The notes beneath the pieces were generated by a model. That model had not been told where the DNA came from, ran no database searches, and saw only the letters and a program-made list of their open reading frames with translations. Made by a program: the position numbers and the translations under genes. Positions 58,273 through 64,000 of a stretch of DNA of 64,000 bases are shown piece by piece. The number at the start of each line of letters is the position of its first letter. The first letter of the stretch is position 1. The DNA is taken from positions 115,002-179,001 of the forward strand of contig QAOA01000123.1 of NCBI GenBank assembly GCA_003255065.1, given 5' to 3'. Source of the DNA: Cercis canadensis (Eukaryota > Streptophyta > Magnoliopsida > Fabales > Fabaceae).

Positions 58273-58985
58273 TTATTTTCTTAGCTCGTACTTCCAATTA
58301 CGGGCAGATGAAGCTTTATTGGGTCCATTGTGGGAAGATTTAATGTCTTGATTCAACGGAACATTCAAAGGGTTGGAAGATTGAGTACCATTGGATTGAC
58401 GTCCTGTACTTCTTATCCCCAAATCCACCGGAAATTTGAAGAACGGGCAGACCGAGTAACATTGACTTGACGTTCTCTACTTTGTATCGCATCATTCACC
58501 TGATCATTCAAAAGGTGGTAAGATTGAGTACCATTGGGTTGACGTCCTGTACTTTTCATTGCTTCATTCACCTGAGAATTCCAAGATTGAGTACCATTGG
58601 ATTGACGTCCTGTACTTTTCATTGCTTCATTCACCTGAGAATTCCAAGATTGAGTACCATTGGGTTGACGTCCTATAATTTTTATTACTCGTTTCATCAG
58701 AGAATTCCAATGGCCGGAAGGTTGAGTACCATTGGGTTGATGTCCTATACTTCTTCTGAGTCGACGTTTTGTACTGGCTAGTGGTTCAGCCATTGGAGAA
58801 TTTGAAGGGTGAGCAGAATGAGTGCTATTAAGTGGACGTGGTGTAGTGCGTATTGCTTCTTCCACCGGAGAATTTGAAGGGCGGGCAGAATAAGTACTAT
58901 TGAGTGAATATCGTTTACTGCTATCTATAGCTTGATTCAGCGGATAGCTGAAAGGGGAGAGGACAGATGGAGTTCTCCAAGGCAT
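58273..58985 (-). pseudogene. Diverged paralogue of the PNST-repeat gene, frameshifted
   Basis: The open part, 58985-58413, encodes 190 residues of repeats with the core NSQVNEAMKSTGRQPNGTQS, 21 to 24 residues long and more basic than the 33530 paralogue. Two adjacent units (about 58561-58673) are nearly identical. The frame ends at 58413, but the next frame continues at once with VDLGIRSTGRQSNGTQ and ends KYELRK at a TAA (58273-58275), so a single base is missing near 58430. This may be a sequencing error, in which case the gene is intact. The leader from the TATA box to CTCCATCTG aligns with the 33530 gene, but the DNA holding that gene's ATG is deleted. The first usable ATG here is new, in the same frame. 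Function unknown. Confidence 0.6.
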
Positions 58986-59031
58986 GTCGGGAGCACAAGT
59001 CCAAGCTTTGAAGAGATACAGGGATATTCAG

Positions 59032-59041
59032 GTTTTATATA
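59032..59041 (-). promoter_or_regulatory. TATA box of the 58985 repeat gene
   Basis: ATATAAAACC on the minus strand, about 50 bp before the ATG, in the same position as the TATA box of the 33530 gene. Confidence 0.65.
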
Positions 59042-59079
59042 TATCTGTGGGTGTTAAAAAGTCAGACTCAAGTCTGATA

Positions 59080-59150
59080 TTAATACCATATTAACGCCTT
59101 GGTGTGAAAAGTCATTAATGAAAGATTAATTTAAGTACTAATTTAAGCCA
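59080..59150. repeat. Upstream segment shared with 34195-34320
   Basis: TAATACCATATTAACGCC, TTGGTGTGAAAAGTC and TTAATTTAAGTACTAATTTA correspond to TAATACCATATCCATATG, TTGGTGTGAAAGTTC and TTAATTTAAATACTAATTTT. The duplication therefore covers promoter, gene and both flanks. Confidence 0.7.
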
Positions 59151-59169
59151 TTGCTTCAAAATGAATTCT

Positions 59170-59345
59170 ATTTCAAATATTTGAGGCAACTTAATCGAAG
59201 ACGAAGATGGCTACTTTTGCTTAAAAAATCATTTCGCATATGAAGTTAAACAAGTTTACTTTTAAAAAATAAGCCACCTTCTTTGACTCGTTAACCATTC
59301 ATTTGATGAAGACATTTATTTCTAATGGAAGAGTAAACTACAAAT
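59170..59345 (+). repeat. DUF247 upstream module, orphan copy
   Basis: Contains GGCTACTTTTGCTTAAAAAA, GAAGTTAAACAAGTTTACTT, AATAAGCCACCTTCTTTGAC and TCGTTAACCATTCATTTGAT. No DUF247 coding sequence follows. Confidence 0.75.
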
Positions 59346-59480
59346 ATGCTTGCAGTATAGACAAATCAACGTTAGGATTAAAGTGAATATAATTCTTTGA
59401 AAGCCCCTTTCGAATAAAACCATTTTATTTCACAATATAGTTCTTAATCTAATAAGAAAACCCAAACTTTCTCAAAGAAC

Positions 59481-60031
59481 GATATAGCCCACTCAAACTT
59501 CCCAACAAATTTGTAAAGGCTGACTAAGAGATCAATTCTTCGACCGATTATATAAATACTGAATGTTTTCTGAACAAAAGCAAAAAAACAACAAAGGATA
59601 ATATATAGCTTTATTATATTTCAAATCATGTCATTGATAGTTTGTATCTTAGCTTTATTATTTTTCTGAGACGAGGGGATTTCCAGATTTTGCACTAGCT
59701 TATAGGATTGCTCTGGAGGCTGTGACACGNTTTTTATTACTTGTTTCATCAGAGAATTCCAATGGCCGGAAGGTTGAGTACCGATATAGCCCACTCAAAC
59801 TTCCCAACAAATTTGTAAAGGCTGACTAAGAGATCAATTCTTCAACCGATTATATAAATACTGAATGTTTTCTGAACAAAAGCAAAAAAACAACAAAGGA
59901 TAATATATAGCTTTATTATATTTCAAATCATGTCATTGATAGTTTGTATCTTAGCTTTATTATTTTTCTGAGACGAGGGGATTTCCAGATTTTGCACTAG
60001 CTTATAGGATTGCTCTGGAGGCTGTGACACG
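59481..60031. repeat. 249-bp duplication around N with a displaced 52-bp piece
   Basis: 59481-59729 and 59783-60031 are 249 bp each and nearly identical. Between them are N (59730) and 52 bp (59731-59782) that match 58679-58730 inside the repeat gene with one change. Probably a misjoined contig. In each copy a TATA-like TATATAAATACTGAATG precedes ATGTCATTGATAGTTTG, a short hydrophobic start (MSLIVCILALLFF) that stops at once. Confidence 0.85.
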
Positions 60032-61312
60032 CATTAACAAAGTGAACTGAACACTACCTACGAGACTCTCCACCAAATCTGTTATCAGATCGCTGAGACC
60101 GCAACAGGAAATTGCCCTCAGCCATTAGTCTCGTTTCTGTTAGCACCCGCGTTGCTCCACCATCAACTCTGTTCCCAGCTGGTTCAACTTCACCGTTGGT
60201 GTTGGAGGCACTTGTGAACTTTAAAATGTATACTACTGCATGATTAAGACATGCTTACCTCGGAACATGAATGATAGGTTTTTATTTTTGTTTACATAAA
60301 AATTTAGATATCAACTAGACTGCTCAAAAACCAGGACTCGTGTATGCTTTACTAACCGATTCTTACGGCTTCAAACCAAAGCCATTCAGCAATGAGTTCA
60401 AGTTTGTTATTATTGAACCAAGCGTCCATTAACACTTGAATGCTAGTTATACTAATTAACGAAGACTGATTTATTTTGCTTTTAATTGTTTTACAAAAGG
60501 AAGACTGTTTCTTGTGAATAGGGCTAGTATGTAAAGCATTTTCTGGGTAGTTTTGTTTTCTCTAGGCGCCAACTGCTTGGATCTGGATTTTATATTGGTA
60601 CTATTACCGCAAGTAGCTTCCTTAATTTATTAATTTGCTCTTGTAGTGCATACATTTCTCAATCATACGAAAAACTCTTCTAATTTTATTGTTTTCCCAC
60701 GTTAAACAATTTTTGTTTTCTGTAGTTATTAGAATTGCTACATCCCCTCCTAATTCCATTCTAGCATGTTCTGAATTGTGTAACATTTATGTTTTGGATA
60801 CAGTATTCCAATCATACACATATGTATGCATGTATGTATATAAATATATATGTATAAAATGTTCCCAAGCGTGCTGAATAACCCTATCTGCAATGAACCC
60901 TAATTTTTCTAACCTACATAGCACTTACTAAAGCAACACATGATTCTAATAACTATGTTCTATATCACGCATGAGTCATGTGATCTTTGAAATTATAACA
61001 TATTGGAGTTTGCAAACACATTTCATTAATAATCTAATAAACAATATGAAGTAGCAGTAATAATATAATAAAAAATCCACTAATTGACCTACTGCTATAA
61101 ATAAAATTTGCAGATATACACGACAAAAAAATTTTGTTTTTCAAAAAAACAAAATACCGTTGAAATTTTTTAAAAAATTTAAACAGTAGACATTTTTTAG
61201 AAATTTCAACAGTTATTTCAACAATTTCATTATCATTGGAATTTTTAGAAAATATTTGAGGAATTTTTTTTTTAAATTCCAATACAGAATGTATCGTTAG
61301 AATTTTATTTTA
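60032..61312. other. Intergenic, no supported gene
   Basis: The minus strand is open for about 65 codons ending at TAG near 60054, with plausible amino acid composition, but no start, partner exon or domain is found. The rest is AT-rich. Confidence 0.4.
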
Positions 61313-61568
61313 GAGTAAAACTTTTTTTAGTTCTTGAAAAATGTAGTCATTGACAAATTCGTCCTCAAAAAATTTTCGGTAACAAATTAGTCTTTAAATT
61401 ATTATTCCGTTGGATAAATTAGTCTTCCAGTAAGGTCTCGTTAGTGACATTTAAGGACTAATTTGTCCGACAGAATAATAATTCAATGACCAATTTGTCA
61501 CAAAAAAAATTTGGAGGACAAATTTGTCAATAACTGTATTTTTTAAAGACTGAAAAAAAGTTTTACTC
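61313..61568. mobile_element. Mutator-like MITE, short relative of 44019-44386
   Basis: Starts GAGTAAAACTTTTTTTAGTT and ends AAAAAAAGTTTTACTC. It shares TGAAAAATG, GACAAATTCGTCCTC, AACAAATTAGTC and AATAATTCAATGACCAATTT with the 44 kb copy. T-rich flanks make the target duplication ambiguous. It ends 12 bp before a TATA box. Confidence 0.8.
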
Positions 61569-61579
61569 TTTTTTTTTTT

Positions 61580-61587
61580 TATAAATA
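61580..61587 (+). promoter_or_regulatory. TATA box of a gene leaving the window (candidate)
   Basis: TATAAATA followed by AAACGCCGCTGG and then a CT-rich leader, as expected for a plant promoter. Confidence 0.5.
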
Positions 61588-61609
61588 AAACGCCGCTGGA
61601 AATTAATTA

Positions 61610-61798
61610 ACCCCAAAACTCCCCGTTTAGGCAAAGCAAAATATCTTCCCCTTCTCTCTTTCCTGTTTCATTTCCCCATTTTCCTTTTACCTAGAGACCT
61701 AGCTTGCTGCTCCATTTTCTTCAACCTTTGAACTTTGGTGGTGTGAGGCTTTTTCAGCTGGCAAGCGGCATTTTCTGGTGGCAAGCAGCGGCGTCCAA
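61610..61798 (+). other. Candidate 5'UTR exon of a partial + strand gene
   Basis: CT-rich leader with TCTTCCCCTTCTCTCTTTCC and CCTTTTACCTAGAG, ending CGTCCAA|GTGAGT, a good donor. I find no coding exon that can be joined to it with confidence within the window. The gene probably continues past 64000. Supported only by composition and the donor. Confidence 0.35.
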
Positions 61799-61816
61799 GT
61801 GAGTTGGTTGTTCTTC

Positions 61817-61950
61817 CTTTAGGAAGGTCTCTTTATCCGAAATCTCCTTTCTCTCTCTCTCTCTCTCTCTCATCTCTACTCNCTTTAGGAAGGTCTCTCT
61901 ATCCGAAATCTCCTTTCTCTCTCTCTCTCTCTCTCTCTCATCCTCTACTC
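61817..61950. repeat. Duplication around a single N next to (CT)n
   Basis: 61817-61881 and 61883-61950 repeat CTTTAGGAAGGTCTCT, then ATCCGAAATCTCCTTTCTCT and a (CT)n tract of different length. They are separated by N at 61882. Probably an assembly join. Confidence 0.8.
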
Positions 61951-62905
61951 CCTTCCTTCTCTTTTTGGTAAAATTTTAAGAATTACTTTGCATCATTGTG
62001 TATTCAGACTGAAATAGGTGGGTTCCATGTGTTTGTCTGTGTGTTCTGGGATTGGTGTTCCATAGATATCCTCTTATTTATGGGAGGCTTCTTTTTTCCT
62101 TTCCTCTGTCATCTCATTCAATCTTCTTAAATCACTACATTTAATTAATTTGACTAAGTACCCTGTAGTTCAGTGCACTGCTCCAATGTCAAAATGTGTA
62201 GGTATCAAAAAGGTATACAGTTGCCAAAATGTGAAATACTATAGGAGTTTTAAAGGTATAGTTACTATCGCAAAGCTTAGAATTTAAGATGACAATTGTT
62301 ACTAGATGCTAAAGGGGGAAATGATAGTGTGCAATCAGTTCAATCTAGTTTCATTATAGTGATAGATGAATGCTGTCCAGAAAACTGACATGTGGCGAAC
62401 TCACTTTAGTATTATTTCATCTTAGTATTCAAAGCTCCATAATGATAAATTTTGTCCATTAATATACACAAATGCAAACCCTAAATAGTACAGCTACAGC
62501 TGCTTTATACAGCATACAGAAAAAATGAGGCATGCATATTTCTAATGATAGAGTTTGGTCTCAATTTGATTTAGCTTATGTTATGAATCATGAATTGTAA
62601 TTTTTTGTCCGTCATGGCGGATGTATAGCTTTCTCTGAATTGTGGAATCATATGATTCTGCAAGAAATGATGAATCACAACAATTCTGATCATTTAGACT
62701 ATGATTCCTCACCTATTTGGATTCACCCATGTGATTCAGATTGGTGACTGCATATAACAGATGGAATTGTATTCATGATATGGATTGTATGTTTTTAATA
62801 ACATAGATGATCATATTTTATTGGAGACCTTAGAATATATTCATGGGCATTCCTCCTTCCCTCCTTCCCTCCTTTCTTTTATTATTACTTTTTATGCCTG
62901 GCAAG

Positions 62906-62969
62906 GTTAAGGGACCCGTACTTGTGGAAGACTCTTGCCTCTGTTTCAATGCCTTAAGGGGTCTTCCAG
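62906..62969 (+). other. Orphan exon like inosine triphosphate pyrophosphatase
   Basis: After a CAAG acceptor the 64 bp encode [22 protein letters not shown], nearly the [22 protein letters not shown] segment I know from plant ITPase (HAM1 family), which hydrolyses ITP and XTP to protect nucleotide pools. A donor (CCAG|GTAGAT) follows. The neighbouring ITPase exons (the VTFVTGNAKKLEEV start, or the IKWFL segment after LPG) are not found on either side within this window, so this is probably a captured or residual fragment rather than a working gene. Confidence 0.65.
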
Positions 62970-63114
62970 GTAGATATTATTTTCAAATTATTTACGTTAT
63001 AATTTTCAAACCTTGAGTTCATATTCTTGACAAGAGTTGGTGGTAGATAATGTCAATGCTAGCTATCAGGTTAATCGTTCTTCTTAGAGGGTAATTATAT
63101 TTTTTGTTAATCAG

Positions 63115-63170
63115 GGAATTTGTTGAGGAGGCTGACAAGGCATCACTGAGAATTAATGAATATCTACGTG
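63115..63170 (+). other. Possible exon, unrecognised
   Basis: After AATCAG the sequence encodes EFVEEADKASLRINEYLRV and reaches a GTGAGG or GTGACG donor-like site. The composition is protein-like, but I do not recognise it. Its phase does not join the ITPase-like exon into an open frame. It may belong to the gene whose 5'UTR starts near 61610. Confidence 0.25.
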
Positions 63171-64000
63171 TGAGGTGACGGGTGATGTTCATTGCTTGTT
63201 TCTGATTGTATTCATACCCGTAATAATATCAGTTCTTGTTCTTTTCATTTCTTTTGGTTTTATATGAACAAATTATTTGGCATCATAAGCACTTTTCAAT
63301 TTGTATATGTAAAAGATATAAAAAGTATCTCTGGAATACTAACATCTTGAATTAGAGCAAACAGGAGTACCAAATATGCTTATATATCTAGGAGTATCAA
63401 GATGCTTTATATTATAAGCAACATCATGAGAAATTTTACTGAGACCCTTGAGGGATTCTCACCTTGAAGTACAACCCTGCTTAGATTCCTATCTGTTACA
63501 ACTAACATGACTTACTTGGGGAGAGTATGTATTGTCTATTGCTGTGACTAATCCCATGATGAAATTGATCTGCATTGATTCTAATACCATAGCTGTTGTC
63601 CTTAATCAAAATTCTGATATGTATTTGAATTAAATTTCTTATCTGTTGCCAACAAGATTCTGAGAATCCAAGTATATACAGGAGGGAGCATTAATATGGT
63701 GCATGAAGGAAAGATTTGGGCTCAACAGAACAAATAAGGCAGTATCCATATACAAGGCTAGTCACTTATCTGATATATTTTAAAACTGCCATTACAAGGC
63801 TGGTCAATTCCTTGTTTGCTTATGCTTTTCGTAATCTTATATATATTGACCAGTTCCTTTTACTGTTTATTTGTTTATCTTACCTTGTATCCCTTTCTAT
63901 ATTTTCCTAACGGCCCTCTAGTAATGCAGGTCTCTGTTGATAACCCTTGGACTCTTTTAATATAAGTCAAAAAAACTGATTCATGCTTATTATGGGAATA
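63171..64000. other. Window end, no supported exon
   Basis: AT-rich DNA that may be intron of a gene continuing to the right. The ORF 63716-63910 has no recognisable domain. Confidence 0.4.

Noticed and set aside
58467-58781. + strand repeat ORF
   Set aside because: Antisense shadow of the minus-strand repeat gene.
60054-60250. Minus-strand open frame ending RSDNRFGGESRR at TAG 60054-60056
   Set aside because: Composition looks protein-like, but no start codon, upstream exon or known domain could be found. It adjoins a suspected misassembly.

Overview
The window is nuclear DNA of a flowering plant, almost certainly a eudicot and probably a woody perennial. Evidence is the AT-rich intergenic DNA, genes with GT-AG introns, an AUX1-type auxin carrier, an RPM1-like CC-NBS-LRR gene, DUF247 genes, plant SINEs, many MITEs and a Ty1/copia retrotransposon. 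I cannot name the species from sequence alone.

Layout. 1-18.9 kb has no gene I can support. It holds a hAT MITE with a perfect 8-bp target duplication (2122-2653), foldback elements, a SINE with matching target duplications (6020-6340), a three-copy 148-bp minisatellite (9759-10206) and a nested MITE/SINE beside a 37-N gap. 18.9-24 kb holds an intact auxin influx carrier on + (8 coding exons, 484 codons, TATA box, 5'UTR intron). 24.7-26.4 kb is a direct duplication whose first copy carries a foldback insertion. 28.4-31.2 kb holds an intact intronless NLR of 944 residues. A palindromic element ends about 250 bp upstream of it.

32-60 kb is a locally amplified neighbourhood. It has one intact DUF247/UPF0481 gene (46452-47846, +), a DUF247 relic (32286-32541, +), and at least six copies of the DUF247 upstream module, most no longer attached to a gene. 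On the minus strand are three TATA-driven genes for low-complexity repeat proteins that I do not recognise: a PNST/PYPL 25-residue-repeat protein (33530-34090), its diverged paralogue (58273-58985), and a two-exon SR-rich protein with a tandem 25-residue repeat (39737-40893). The first two are clear paralogues within a duplicated segment. The third shares only a similar TATA/leader and repeat length. This cluster is the best candidate for something undescribed. A complete minus-strand copia element (51412-56742, TSD CAAAC, Met-tRNA primer site) sits inside one of the duplicated blocks.

60-64 kb holds what looks like the 5' end of a + strand gene running out of the window (TATA at 61580, UTR exon with a donor). 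It also holds one orphan exon matching inosine triphosphate pyrophosphatase.

Several single-N positions (7864, 19328, 59730, 61882) are flanked by almost identical direct copies on both sides. These are most likely assembly joins, not biology, and one lies in the auxin carrier 5'UTR.
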